From assembly GCF_035046485.1 (NCBI RefSeq), contig NC_085138.1, positions 337,230,263 through 337,294,262 on the forward strand: a stretch of 64,000 nucleotides of DNA, in the 5' to 3' direction. Under the pieces are notes generated by a model, which was not told where the DNA came from, searched no databases, and worked only from the letters and a program-made list of their open reading frames with translations. The translations under genes were made by a program, and so were the position numbers. Source of the stretch: Aedes albopictus. Taxonomy: Eukaryota; Arthropoda; Insecta; Diptera; Culicidae. Shown here in pieces: positions 42,135 through 54,313 of the stretch (position 1 is the stretch's first letter; the number at the start of each line of letters is the position of its first letter).

Positions 42135-45100
42135 TATGTACAAAGTGCCTTAAGCCACATAACTACAAAAAATGCTATTCACAAAAAAAATGCGGAATAG
42201 ACAATTGTCCTGGTCGACACCATAAACTGCTACATGGAGGATTTGTAAAAACATACAAGGAAAGGCAACCATCGGAAGAAACAATAAAAACAGTCACCGG
42301 ATCAACACATGCTCATCATAGTCGTGATCAGGTATTCTATCAAATAATACCTATAACTTTGAAAAACGGACCGATTAGTGTTCATACAAGTGCCTTCCTC
42401 GACCCTGGATCATCTTTAACGTTAATCGATAATGAAGTGGCCAAGGAATTGAATCTAAAAGGGTCCAGCGAACCACTCACATTGAAATGGACGAATAATG
42501 TATCAAGAGAAGAACGCGACAGCAAACTTGTAAAATTCCAGATAAGCGGAACAACAGATCGATTTTATAGTATGGCTGAAGTGAGAACAGCCGAGGATCT
42601 GCATTTACCGATCCAATCCCTCGACTATGATGAACTAGCACAAAAATATTCGTACTTAAGAGATCTGCCTATAAAAAGCTATCTGAAGGAACAACCAAAG
42701 TTATTAATTGGATTGAACCATAGCCATTTATTGGTTCCATATGAAACACGTATTGGTGGACCCAATAATCCAATAGCCATCAAGACTTTGTTAGGTTGGT
42801 TGATATTCGGGAATATTAGTGAAGTGGTAAAGGCGAAACACCTGATGGTGATTCAAGAAGACACTGAACTATCAGACCTCATCAAAAGACATATTTCTAT
42901 TGAGGATTTCGGTGTAAAGATCCCGCTGAATTTACCACAGTCGAAAGAAGTGATTAGAGCCAAATATTTAATAGACGAAACGTTGAAACGGAAAGGTGTA
43001 CGCTATGAAATAGGTCTGCTATGGAAATACGATAATCCAAAGTTCCCGAAAAGCTTCAACAACGCATACAAACGATTAGAAAACATGGAGCGAAAGTTAA
43101 AAAACGAGGAAGCAACCAGAGAATGGGCCATTCAAACGATGAAAGATTATATTAACAAAGGATACGCTAGAAAACTCACACCGTCAGAAATTAAAAGTTG
43201 GTCCAATGATGCGTATTATCTTCCTCATTTCATAGTAGAGAATAAGAAAAAACTCAGATTAGTTTTCGACGCCGCCGCTAAGATAAATGGAGTATCTTTT
43301 AACTCTATGTTACTAGCTGGACCAGATGCTACTACCTCATCATTTGGCATAACGATCAGATTCCGAGAAGGAGCAATTGCAGTGGCGGCCGATATAAAAG
43401 AAATGTTCAGTCAGGTCGCCATAAAGAAAGAAGATCAGCGTAAACAATGCTTCTTGTGGAGAAATTGTGATCAAACTCGTAATCCAGAGATTTACTGCAT
43501 GCAAGTAATGATATTTGGATCAACATGCTCACCGGCATGCGCACAAGCAGTAAAGAACTACAACGCCAGTTTATTCAAGGATTCGAATCCCCAAGCATCT
43601 GAAGCAATCATCAAGCAGCACTATGTAGACGACTACATGGACAGTTTTGACTCAATGGACAATGCAATCAAAACAGTTAACGATGTAATCTCTATACATG
43701 ATCATGCTAGTTTCTTCATTAGAGATTTTGTATCTAACGAACAAATATTGCTTGCATCGTTACCAAGCAATCGCATTAAAACTGGAAAGATACGAGTTCT
43801 GAACGACAAAGATTCACAAACTGAAAAAGTACTCGGATTGTACTGGAATACTAAAATGGATTACTTCAGTTTTGAGTTGAATTTTGAGAAGTTACCCTTG
43901 GAAGTAAGAAATTCAACACGAAAACCTACTAAACGCGAAGTTCTTTCTTTCATCATGAGTATTTATGACCCGTTGGGACTTATTTCACATCTTACCATTC
44001 ATGGTAAAATCATAATGCAAGAAATGCATAAGGAGTCTTCCAACTGGGATGAAGACATTTCGGATCATTTGTACAAAAGATGGAAACATTGGCTCAGCCT
44101 AATTGAATCTGCAAAAACTATTGTAATCAACAGATGTATTATGGATAAACAAAGCCGGAGATTTGAACTCCATGTGTTTGTTGATGCATCAGAATACGCC
44201 TTTTGTGCTACCATATACGTTAGAGGAATTGATAAACTAAATAATACAACAAGTGTAAGATTGCTATCAGCCAAATCAAGAGTAGCACCGATTAGAAAGT
44301 TATCAATTCCAAGACTAGAACTTATGGCAGCCATTCTTGGAACCAGATTGGCAGAAACTATCCATAAGGAATTACGGAAAAGGCCGGATAGAACCATATT
44401 TTGGTCCGATTCACAAACTGTGCTTTCTTGGATTAATTCAGATCACAGAAACTACAAGCAGTTTGTAGCACATCGCATCGGAGAACTACTTGATACAACA
44501 ACGATGGATCAATGGCGATATGTTCCTACGGAAATGAATCCAGCTGATGAAGGCACAAAAATGGTGAAAAATTCTAAGTGGATTTCAGGGCCAAAATTTC
44601 TTAAGGATCCAGAATCATGTTGGCCAAGCTCCAGATTTTCACGAAATACAACGGAGGAACTTAGAGATGTCACTCTTATGTTTCACACATCGGATGAAGC
44701 AGATCTTGACTTTATCGAAGAAATCCGATATTCTCGTTGGGTCAAGTTGCTTAACCGAATGTGCGTGATAAAGAAATTCGTGGACTGGGTCAAAGATAAG
44801 AAAAACTTCCAGAAACATATTAGTGATGACGACAGAGAGGTAGCGGAACAAATACTGATACGAAAGGCACAATGGGATGTTTTCACCGAAGAAATGAAAG
44901 ATTTGACTAAAAACGGTAGGCTGACAATACGCAGCAAAATTGCCTGCCTCACGCCAGCATTAAACGAACGAGGTGTAATGATATTTTGCAGCCGTTTGAG
45001 TCAAACGAACATCGTACCAGAAACTACTCGACAACCATTTATACTACCTTATAAACATCACATCACTAGACTCATCATGCAAAGATACCACGAGAAATTT

Positions 45101-48100
45101 CTGCATCAAACCGATGAAGCAGTTTTGGCAGCAGTGTATCAGAAGTATTGGGTAATTAAGTCTCGGGCACTATTGAAAAATATCAAGAGCAACTGCCAGG
45201 TATGCAAGATTAGGAAAGCTATACCTGCACATCCACAAATGGCCGCATTACCTGATTGTCGTTTGAGTCTAATGAATCCCACCTTTACTCATACTGGAGT
45301 GGACTACTTCGGACCGATAGAAGTTAGGGTCCATAGATCTGTGGAAAAAAGATGGGGAGTTATATTTACATGCATGACGACTCGGGCAAGTCATATTGAA
45401 CTTGCAGAAAACATGACTACTGATGCATTTATTATGTGCCTGCGGAATTTCCAGAATAGAAGAGGAAAAATTTCGCATCTCTACAGTGATAACGGCACAA
45501 ATTTTGTTGGTGCAAACAAACAAATGCAGATATTAATCAAGGAGATAAACGACATCATGGGAGAACGGCAAGCTGCAGCAATGGAAATTAAATGGAGATT
45601 TAATCCACCCGTGGCACCCCACTTCGGAGGATCTTGGGAACGACTTATTCGCATAATTAAAAACTGTTTAAATAACATGCTACACGCCAGAAAAGATCGT
45701 CTTCCATCAGTCGAAGTATTAAGATCATCACTTATCCAGGCCGAATATATATTGAATTCAAGACCGCTCACCCATATACCATTAGACAATCCTAATGACG
45801 AGCCTCTAACTCCTTTTCATTTCTTGATTCTACGTGCAGGCGAATACGTCCCACCACTTTCACTATCCAGCAACAGCCTAAGTAAGCAGGACTATAGGCT
45901 TGTTCAACATTATTCACAGTACTTCTGGGATAAATGGAGAAAGGAGTATCTACCTACCATCATTAAAAGAAATAAGTGGACCGACAAGGTGGAACCTATA
46001 AAGGTAGATGACATTGTTGTTATCACCGATAAAAGTCTTCCACAAGGTGAATGGTTGAAAGGAAGAGTGGTCAAGGTACACACGGCTCAAGACGGACAAG
46101 TGAGATCTGTCGATATAGAAACTTCAAAAGGATCCTATACACGAGCATCGAGTAACGTTGCAATTTTAGATGTGAAAGGTGACTCATCTTCAACGGAAAA
46201 AACACCTAAGCAACCCAAGACCACATCTCAACTTGCAAGGTTGCATCATCATCGTGATGAGAAATCGTCATTGAACAGTTGCAAGACAAGAGTAGGATCT
46301 TGTTTCGACTCCAAACAACTGATTATAAACCCAGAAAAGGAGATAACCGAGATGGACGAAAATCTTTCCATTATCACGAAAGCTGATATAAACTTTTCCA
46401 ACTGGGGTAAGCGGCAGAAAATTGACATTGATAAGGTGAAGCAAATAAGAGATAAACTTAATGCTCAAAACTCTTACAAACCCAGAAGAAAGACAAGAAT
46501 AAGAACACCAATGTGGACCTTCACTATGTTAGCATTCTTCTATCTCATCTGCGCGATATTGGGTTTGGAAACGTCAGGACTGATAGGTTATGATTGCGCT
46601 AGTCCCGAGGTCAATATGACCAGTTATTCTTTAACAGATGTTTCATCTTGCCTACCTGCTATTAAGAACTTGTCAATAACCGAAGTTCCCATACAAGTTC
46701 TTCAAAGAAGTACCAAAAGTTCGGTAATGGTCTATCAGTGCAAGGTGATCCTCAAAAGATCAATACGATACTGCGGCATGCACTCACACATTTCAGACTA
46801 CGAGCATAGCTACTCCTACATCGTAAAGGAATTCACTTCTGAAGAATGTAAAACGACACACTTACTAGGAGCATTAGCTCTTACGCATGACAAGCGGATT
46901 GGTGAGCTAAAGAGGAATAGTACCACCAGAGGTGAAACATTGATTATTGGCAGTATCCGGTCCAGTTCATGCAGTGGAGGAACTTACAGAACACCGGAAT
47001 ATACATGGACTAACGCACTGGTGTATTACGAATATGAAATTTCACTTTATAATTATGAAGCCATGATTGATACAGAAAATGATCAAATCATTCTCAGACA
47101 TGGTGTAGTATGTCCATATTCTCATGGCAAATGTTTAGATTCCGAGGATGGGTATTCTACCTGGGATATCAGTTTGAATCAAAGGTGCGAAGATACAGAG
47201 TTCGAAGTTATATTCGAAGGATCTGTAAATAAAACAATTAATATCGATACCCAACGAAAGGATAACCCTGCCGTGTATACGTCAATATCAGATTCCCACT
47301 TGTTTTCCATTCGAACGAAAGGAACATCGAAAATATGTGGATACCAGGGTTATAAAACTGATCACCCGAGAATATTTATACTAGAATCAGTTGGATTTTC
47401 AACACCATTCCATAAGAAACCCACCAATGCCAGGAATCATGATATTTTCACTTACTTTAACTCCAAAATAACACTGGTGGAAAACTACATAGGACAGAAG
47501 CTAGATGATGTGTATAATTCAGTAATGGTGGAGATGTGCAAAATTGATAAGGCGTTAATGGAGACGAAACTTACATTAGCCCGACTTAATCCAACTGAAT
47601 TCGTGAATACCATCATGAAGAGATCAGGATTCACAGCAGTAGTTGCCGGTGAAGTGCTGCATGTTCTCGAATGCAAACCGGTCTATGTCAAACCAATAGA
47701 GTCAGAAATATGTTATCAAGAGATTCCGGTGAAGTTTGGGAATCAGACAATGTTTTTAGCACCAGTTACACGTACACTACAATTACGAGGAACCGAGATC
47801 GACTGTACACCATTACTTCCGGCCAAATTTCAAATCGGAGGACGCTGGTATACCACTGATGGCAGGATGAGAGAAACAGTTGCACCCCATAAACTCACCA
47901 GCGATATCATCACCAAATGGACATACACTCCTCTACCCAACCTAATGGAAAGTGGAGTATACGACAGTGAAAGTTTACAGAAAATGAAAACCATGATCTA
48001 CGACCAAGGAGACCGTAGAATAGCATCAAATGTTGTTCACAGACTATTAGCAGGACAAACACCAAACCGACAGGGATTTTATTTTGATGCTTTGGTTTCT

Positions 48101-48508
48101 GAGAAAATAATCGACAACGTGGTCAACAAATACTGGAGTAAATTGATATCTTGGTCCACATGGATAGGCAATGTAACATCGACAGCTATCGGTCTATATA
48201 TGATCGGACGATTCTTCAAGTTTATCATCGACACATTGATGCATGGACGCATCCTCTATGAAATATATGGATTCGGCTGGCAACTCCTTGCCTCGTTTTG
48301 GGATTCGCTAACTACCTTCTTGACACATCGCAACACCCTCAGAAACATCAACAGGACGGCGACCACTGATTATGATAACATGACCACTGATTATGATAAC
48401 AAGGCCAACCCAGGACCATCCAGTCCATCCCAGGCAGCAGTGGAAGACAAACCAGATGTACCCGGTGTGCGACTTCCCCCGGGGATGTATCCTGACGTAG
48501 TAGTATAA
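42135..48508 (+). CDS. pol-env: BEL/Pao pol-env polyprotein
   Basis: One open frame runs from within gag's last knuckle to TAA at 48506-48508; the codon at 42359 is TTG, so no ATG starts it and it is presumably made by frame change from gag. Residues counted from 42359 are given here. The protease has LDPGSS at about 14-19. Reverse transcriptase runs from about 285 with YVDD at about 422. RNase H has VFVDAS (about 605) and SDSQT (about 682). Integrase has an H-H-C-C finger (about 905-945) and D, D, E at about 983, 1043 and 1091. An envelope-like region follows from about 1330. It has an in-frame ATG at 46352 and another at 46511 opening a hydrophobic leader, many cysteines and N-x-S/T sites, a C-terminal membrane anchor (about 1935-1965) and a proline-rich tail with duplicated TTDYDN. 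No stop interrupts 2049 codons. Glycoprotein capture from chuvirus-type RNA viruses is known for mosquito BEL/Pao elements and is the likely source; not proven here. Confidence 0.85.
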
Positions 48509-48664
48509 CGATTTAAAAAAAAAAATGCTTTTCACATTTTAAACAGATACACAAAACAATCACATATTTAAATACATTTGAAAAATCAGATTTGTTTGAA
48601 ATACTTTCTCTTTTATCAGATATTGCTTATTATTTGTGTAAATTAGTCCATTTACAGGAGCCGG

Positions 48665-49335
48665 TGTTACAAACGCAATATAATTAAAATTAATTTTTCA
48701 AGATTTTTCATTTATGACGCAGACGGGTCTACCCGACGCAATTATCAGTCTATCTATCACCTCAACATTGTAGGATTAGTCATTACAAGAGACTGTCGCC
48801 TCTGTAGAAGTAGACGAAAAGGACAGAGAAAAAATAACAACTGATAAAGATAGGGCCCTAATCTTGACCCTACTGCAACGGGCAAACGCAGGTACCGCAC
48901 ATGATAGAGAAATGCAAATAATATGATAATACGTCATTCTTTTAGACATAGGCCTAGTATATAAGGATGTTTGAAATATATGAAGAGAGGTCAGTTGAAA
49001 TTTAGTGTTTCATTCAGAAAGTTATCCGTCCCTCGTCAAGACGACTCTTGTTCAAGGTAGTTACCAAACTCTCTAAAGAGGCCAGGACTTCTGCTGCAAG
49101 TAACCAGCCCTTAGGTTTTTGGAATCTCACCCAACAAGTTCACTTGGAACTTGTAAAATATTTAATCCAAAACTCCCTCAGTAAACCTTACGCTCTCAAA
49201 CCATTAGAGCAATCGGTCTGAGGCTTAGTGAGGAAAACAATATTTTACAAGAAGAGGTTTCTTCTGTTGATCAAGTTTCACCTCAGACAGTATCGGCACG
49301 GTACGCATCCCTTCGCGCGTTTTCCGGCCGAAACA
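48665..49335 (+). repeat. BEL/Pao 3' LTR
   Basis: Same length and, by eye, same sequence as the 5' LTR except 48724 (C for T). It is preceded by CAGGAGCCGG, a weak purine-rich tract where plus-strand synthesis would start. The duplication CTAAT follows at 49336-49340. Confidence 0.93.
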
Positions 49336-49515
49336 CTAATTGTTCAGTGGTGGTCAACAGCGTGATGCATTTTCATCCAAATCCGTTCAACGGTTCTAAA
49401 AAACGGTGCTCTAGAAAATTTGAGCAATGTACTCCAAATACCTTGTCCTTAAATAGACCGTTAAATCGGTGTAACATGGAATTTATCAGAGTGTTACGTC
49501 TGTTTGTGCTGAAAT

Positions 49516-52260
49516 TTTAAAATGTTGAAGCGAATTTTAGAAGAATTTCTGGATCAATTACTGAAAATACTCCAAGGACAACTCCTGGAGGGATCCCTGA
49601 CGAAAGAGAGAGAGGAGACTAACAGCCAAAAAGAAAAAAAAATATTCGTGAAGAAAATCTTGGAGTGATTTCTGGAAGAAATCTTGGAGTTATTTGTGGG
49701 AGAACTGATGTATTGTATTGATTTCAATGTACCTACAAGATTTTTTTTTCGCAAATTTCTCAAGCAATCCCATCGGAAATTACTTAAGGTATTCTTTCGG
49801 GGATTCGGAAATTAATAAATTATATGATTTTCCCCATATTACTGCAGGATTTTTTTTCGGGGATATCTCCAGGGGAAGTCTTTGTAAATTTCTTCAGAAA
49901 TTTCTACGAAAATATATCCAATATTTCTTTGGAACTTCATAAAGGGATTCCTACTGGTACTATAAAGGTATTTCTGCAGGAATTAATTTATGGTTTCGTC
50001 CAGGAATTTTATTTTATAGAAACTTCCTCCAATAATCGCTCCAGAAGTTCCTGCAGGAATTATTCAAGAAATTCCTCCATAAATTTCCACCGAAATTGTT
50101 CCAGATATTCTTCCAAAAAAATTCCACCATTTATTGCTCCTGGAATTCCTCCAGAAATTACGTCAGATTTTCTTCCAGAAATTCCTGCAGCAATTTATCC
50201 AAAAAATTCCCCAAAATTACCTCCAGAAGTTCCACCCAGCGGAATTCCTTCAGAAATTCCTCCAGGAATTCTTCCAGAAATTTCTCCAGAACTTCCTCCA
50301 TGAATTCCTTTAGGATTTTCTCCAGAAATTCCTTCAAGAATTTTTGAAGAACTTTATTCATGATTTTCCCAAGAGAAATCCCTCCAGAAATTCTCCCAGC
50401 GATTCCTCCAGAAATTCCTCGCAAATTTTCTTCACAAATTCTTCTAGGACTTCCTCCAAAAGTTCCGACAAAAAAATTTGCAGAATTTCTTCAGGAGAAT
50501 ACCTCTAAAATTTCCTTCAAAAAATTCCATAAATTCCTCCAGGAAGTTCACCAGGAAAATTCAACCAATAATTCCTACAGAAATTCTTCCAGGAATTCCA
50601 CCTGAAATTCCTACATGAATTCATCCAGAAGTTTCTCCAGAAGCTCTTTTACGAATTTTCGCAGAAATTGCTCCAAAAATTTCCTTAGAACATGTTTAAT
50701 AATTCCTCCGTGAATTCTACAACAAATTTCTCCTGGACTTTCGACAGAAACTTCTGCAAAAAAATTTTGCATTAATTCCTCCGGGAGTTCAACCATAAAT
50801 TCCTTCAAGAAATCCGTCAGAATTCCTTCAGAAATTTCTTCAAACATTCCTTCTGGAATACTTTCAGAGATTCCTCTACTAATTCCTCAGAAGCTTCCAC
50901 CAGAATTTCATCCAAAAATTTCTTCAGGAATCCTTCTACAAATTCCTCCAGGAAATCCTCTAAGAATACTTCCAGGAAATTCTCCAGGAATTCCTTCAGG
51001 AATTTCACCAGAAATTCCTCAACAATTTCTCCAGGAGTTATTCCAGAAATTGTTTCATAAATTCTATCAGGATTCTTCCAGAAATCTCTCCAGAAATTCC
51101 TCCAAAATTCTTAGAGTTCTCCATGAAGTCTTAGAGAAATTCCTTCAGAAATTCCTCCATGAATTCCGCTAGAGCTCCCTTCAAAAATGCCTTCAGAAAT
51201 AACTCCAGAAATTCCACCCAGACATTTTTAAGAAATTTCCACGGTATTTTTTTTTCGGAAATCCCCAGAAATTCTTCAGGAGTTCCAACAAAAAATGCAG
51301 TTATTCCTCAAAGAATTTCTTCAGGAATTCCTTTAAAACTTCCTCCAGAGTATTCTTCATAAATAAATTCCTCCAGGAAATTCATCAGGAATTCCTCCAA
51401 AAATTCTAGCAATAATTATTTTGGAAATTCCTCCAGTAATTTCCCCAAAATTCCTCCAGGAATTATGCCTCCAGGGACATCTTCAGAAGTTCCCTCTGGA
51501 ATTGTTTCAGTAGTTTCGTCAGGAAGTCCTCTAGAAGTTCCTCTCGGAATTCCTCAAGAAATTCATCTGAAAAATCCTCCGGGAATTCCCGCACGAACTC
51601 ATAAATTGCTCCAGGAATCGCTCCAGAAATTCTTGCAGGAGTTCCTCAAAGAATTTTTTCTGAGATTTCTCCAGAAATACTTCCAACGATCCCTACAGAA
51701 GTTCCGTGACGAATTCCTTCAGAAATTTCTCCAGGAATTCCTCCAAAAATACTTTTAGAAATTCTCCCGAAGGTTTCTTTAAGAATTTCTCGAAAAATTT
51801 CTGCGGATATCCATCCAGAAAATTCACCAGAACTTCCTTCAGTCATTCCGCTTATAATTCCTTCGTGAATTCCTCCAAGAATTTCTACACAATTTCTGTC
51901 GAAATTCCTTGAGGAATTTCTCCAAGAATGCCTGAAAGGTTTCACCAGAAACTCCACTATAAATTCCTCCGGTAATTCGACCATTCAATCCTCCAAAAAT
52001 CCACCAAGTTCAAGTCCTCCAAGAATCTCTCTAGGAATTTCTCCAGAAATTCCTTCAGGAGTTCATCCAGAAATTTCTGGAACACCTGTAGGTTCTAGGA
52101 ATTGATCTAGAAACTTCTGCAAGGAGTTTTCCCAGATCTTCATTCAAAAATTTCTTCAGTAATCTTTCCAGAAATCCCTCCAGGAGTTCTTCCTGAAAAT
52201 TTTCCTTACAGAAATTCCTCCAGGAGCTCCTCCAGAAATTCCTCTACGAATTGTGTCTGT
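49516..52260. repeat. Degenerate minisatellite of CTCCAGAAATTC units, 2.7 kb
   Basis: Units of roughly 12-24 bp of the type GAATTCCTCCAGAAATTCCT repeat for 2.7 kb with much divergence. Because the unit lacks stops in several frames, proline-rich and serine-rich frames appear on one strand and E/F/L-rich frames on the other. I treat none of these as genes. The right end fades near 52260. Confidence 0.85.
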
Positions 52261-52617
52261 AGTAGGAATTTGTTTAATTTTTGAAGAAAATCGACGAATT
52301 ATTTATAAATTCTGAAAAAAAAAATCAAATATACAAGAATTATACAAACGAGTTCGGCGGCCCACAAACTTTTCTCTTGATTACTAAATAAGTTACTTTT
52401 GGTTCACAAATTGTTCAATGAAGGACGCACACGTTAGAGTTTTGAGTTCTTACTGTTTTGATTTGGAAGGTTTTTTGATAATAAGAAACTAGGTTAAAAT
52501 GTGTTTTGGTGTTTTCAATCCTTTCAATTGCACGAAACGATGAAAGTTGAGATTCTTTCTAATATTCGAGTTAATGTTTAAGATTTGATGAAGTCAAATC
52601 AGTAGTAATGATACAAT
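52261..52617. other. AT-rich intergenic DNA
   Basis: No frame, repeat or promoter signature could be defined between the minisatellite and the next MITE. Confidence 0.4.
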
Positions 52618-52975
52618 CAGGGATGGAAACACTCACTTGTACTCAGATACACTCATTTGCTACTCTCTCAGCTCAGAAGCCTGCAGGCAAAAAACAGTGT
52701 ATGGAGTAGTTATACTTTGTAGTTTTATCTAAAAGTTTGCAGAACAAAGTAAGGATCACAAACGTATACCCAAATCGTGGCTGAGCTATGAACGCGACTC
52801 TCCACATGAGCATAATTTGCATTCATCGTGTGGAGAGATACCTTCATTCGAAGACCACTTCATCAAGACTTGCAGCACTTGTCTTCGCTTCATTGCTGTT
52901 TTTTGTTCGCAAGCATATGCGCTGAGATAATAGCAAGTGAGTGTATCTGAGTACAAGTGAGTGTTTTCATCCCTG
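52618..52975. mobile_element. hAT-type MITE with CAGGGATGGAAACACTCAC ends
   Basis: About 38 bp at each end are inverted copies (left CAGGGATGGAAACACTCACT). The flanks GATACAAT and AATATAAT match at 6 of 8 positions, a decayed 8 bp duplication. The 84-codon minus-strand frame over it is not a gene. Confidence 0.65.
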
Positions 52976-54313
52976 AATATAATTGTCATCGAATTCCTAT
53001 AATGATTTTTTTTATAAATAAGACGGAACCGAAAGATCATGGTTTATGCCCCAAAGAGAAGAAAACAAATTCCGGGACTGAGAACTGATATTCAGTTACG
53101 AGTGCTTAGGCAATCCATTTTCTGTTCGCTTTCGGGTAGGAATCCAACGTATTGACTTTTGAATTGTGACGTTGTGAAACATACCGATGTCAAATCGTTT
53201 GATCCCTACCGGAAAGCGAGAGTAATGACGGCGACCACTAGCACTCGAAAACCAACAAATTAGTATAAATAGCATACCAGAATGCATGATTGACGTAGAC
53301 ACTCTTCGAACTATAGGTAGTTGTATATTTGATAAATTGTGGCGTTTAAATCTGAAGTCGCTTGGCGATAGTTATTCAATGATTATTTATCGTTTTTGGT
53401 CTGTTAAAAAACATTTTAACTTTTAAGCCTCGAATATTGTTCTGTAATTTAGTTTTGGACATCGTAACAGATTATTTTTAGTCCTGTTGTTCGAGAATTA
53501 CGCAAAAAAATAGACATACTACTCTATCCCCTAGTATGACTCACTAACGAATAGATTCGCGCGTTTAAAACCCGGATTGTTTGTCTAGCAGTTTGATTAA
53601 AAAACTAATCTCTTCTCCATACATTCCGCTTCAAGAAAAACCCTTTTAAGTAACACAGCTTCCTACTAATATCGTCTCACTTTCAGCTTACAACTAGTAA
53701 TTTTTCACAACTTTCACCTCTTCAACACGAGAATATCAGTACATCAGATCAACAAAAAGACAGCTCGAAAAAAGAACGAACTACGCAACAATACTAGAAA
53801 TCCTCTACATAGACATAAGCGGAAGTTACATATGTCGATTCGGCAACGCTGTTCATTTTGTTTACATCAGCTGCCAACACTTGCTGCAAAGCTAGATGTT
53901 CAAACTTTGTGCGTGACTTCGTAGTGGTTCAAGTTGTTTACATTTTATAATTATAATAGATTTTTTTTTCAAAATTTTGAAAAAAAATAGCGGAGCAATC
54001 GATGAAATCTGAAATTTATTGTAAAGTGTTAAGCTAAACATATCGGCAGAACTGAAGCAAGAAGCAGCAATGAAAGTTTTTTCGAGAAGTGCAGCAACAA
54101 AAGTTTCGTCATAAGCTTGAGCTTTTGAAAGCAGAATTAATTAAATTCTATCTTTTTACTAAACTTACATATACCGTTCTCGATATTAAAAATAAATAAT
54201 TTTAATTTATTTAGCTCGGATTGCAATACCGTTCAATCGACGCCTTCTTACGAACGATCAGCCTATTCATTTGGCTCACACTTTGACAGTTCTTTCTGCA
54301 CGATTGGCTTACA
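52976..54313. other. Intergenic DNA with a possible TATA promoter
   Basis: AGTATAAATAGC at about 53261 is a good TATA match on the plus strand, but no start site or gene directly below it is clear. The stretch near 53820-53950 has TTTGTTTACATC-type sequence often seen upstream of mosquito genes. Nothing else is recognised. Confidence 0.3.

Larger units (their letters stand above)
40032..49335 (+). mobile_element. BEL/Pao LTR retrotransposon with envelope domain, 9304 bp
   Basis: 671 bp LTRs (40032-40702 and 48665-49335) begin TGTTAC and end AAACA. They are flanked by the 5 bp duplication CTAAT (40027-40031 and 49336-49340), as usual for BEL/Pao. By eye they differ at a single position (40091 T, 48724 C), so the insertion is recent. 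Gene order is gag (PHD finger, capsid-like, cysteine/histidine knuckles), aspartic protease, reverse transcriptase, RNase H, integrase, envelope. The element replicates through reverse transcription in cytoplasmic particles; with an envelope it could in principle bud. Only one disabling change was found, a frame break in a T8 run at about 42075. A second copy elsewhere could supply missing functions. Confidence 0.93.
39939..49448. mobile_element. TTAA-target palindromic MITE, host of the BEL/Pao element
   Basis: Starting GGACAAGGTATTTGGAGTAC, about 90 bp at the left end is repeated inverted at the right end with few mismatches. TTAA flanks both sides (39935-39938 and 49449-49452). Without the BEL/Pao insert the element would be about 200 bp with a loop of about 20 bp, which is a near-perfect hairpin. 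The retrotransposon landed in the loop. Confidence 0.75.
39755..49508. mobile_element. MITE with CACAGACAAACAGACGTAACAC ends, copy 2, host of nested insertions
   Basis: The left end is CACAGACAAACAGACGTAAC; the right end GTTACGTCTGTTTGTG is two bases shorter. A 7 bp duplication CTGAAAT (39748-39754 and 49509-49515) flanks it. Removing the inserts leaves about 240 bp, the size of copy 1 at 1168, with the same internal AACTCGAACAAAAACGATGC block. It sits in the minisatellite. Confidence 0.7.

Noticed and set aside
49824..51984. Proline-rich and E/F/L-rich frames up to 159 codons on both strands
   Set aside because: They arise from the stop-poor minisatellite unit, exist on both strands at once and have no start or splice context.
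49516..52260. CRISPR-like array
   Set aside because: Repeats are short, degenerate and without unique spacers, and the genome is eukaryotic.
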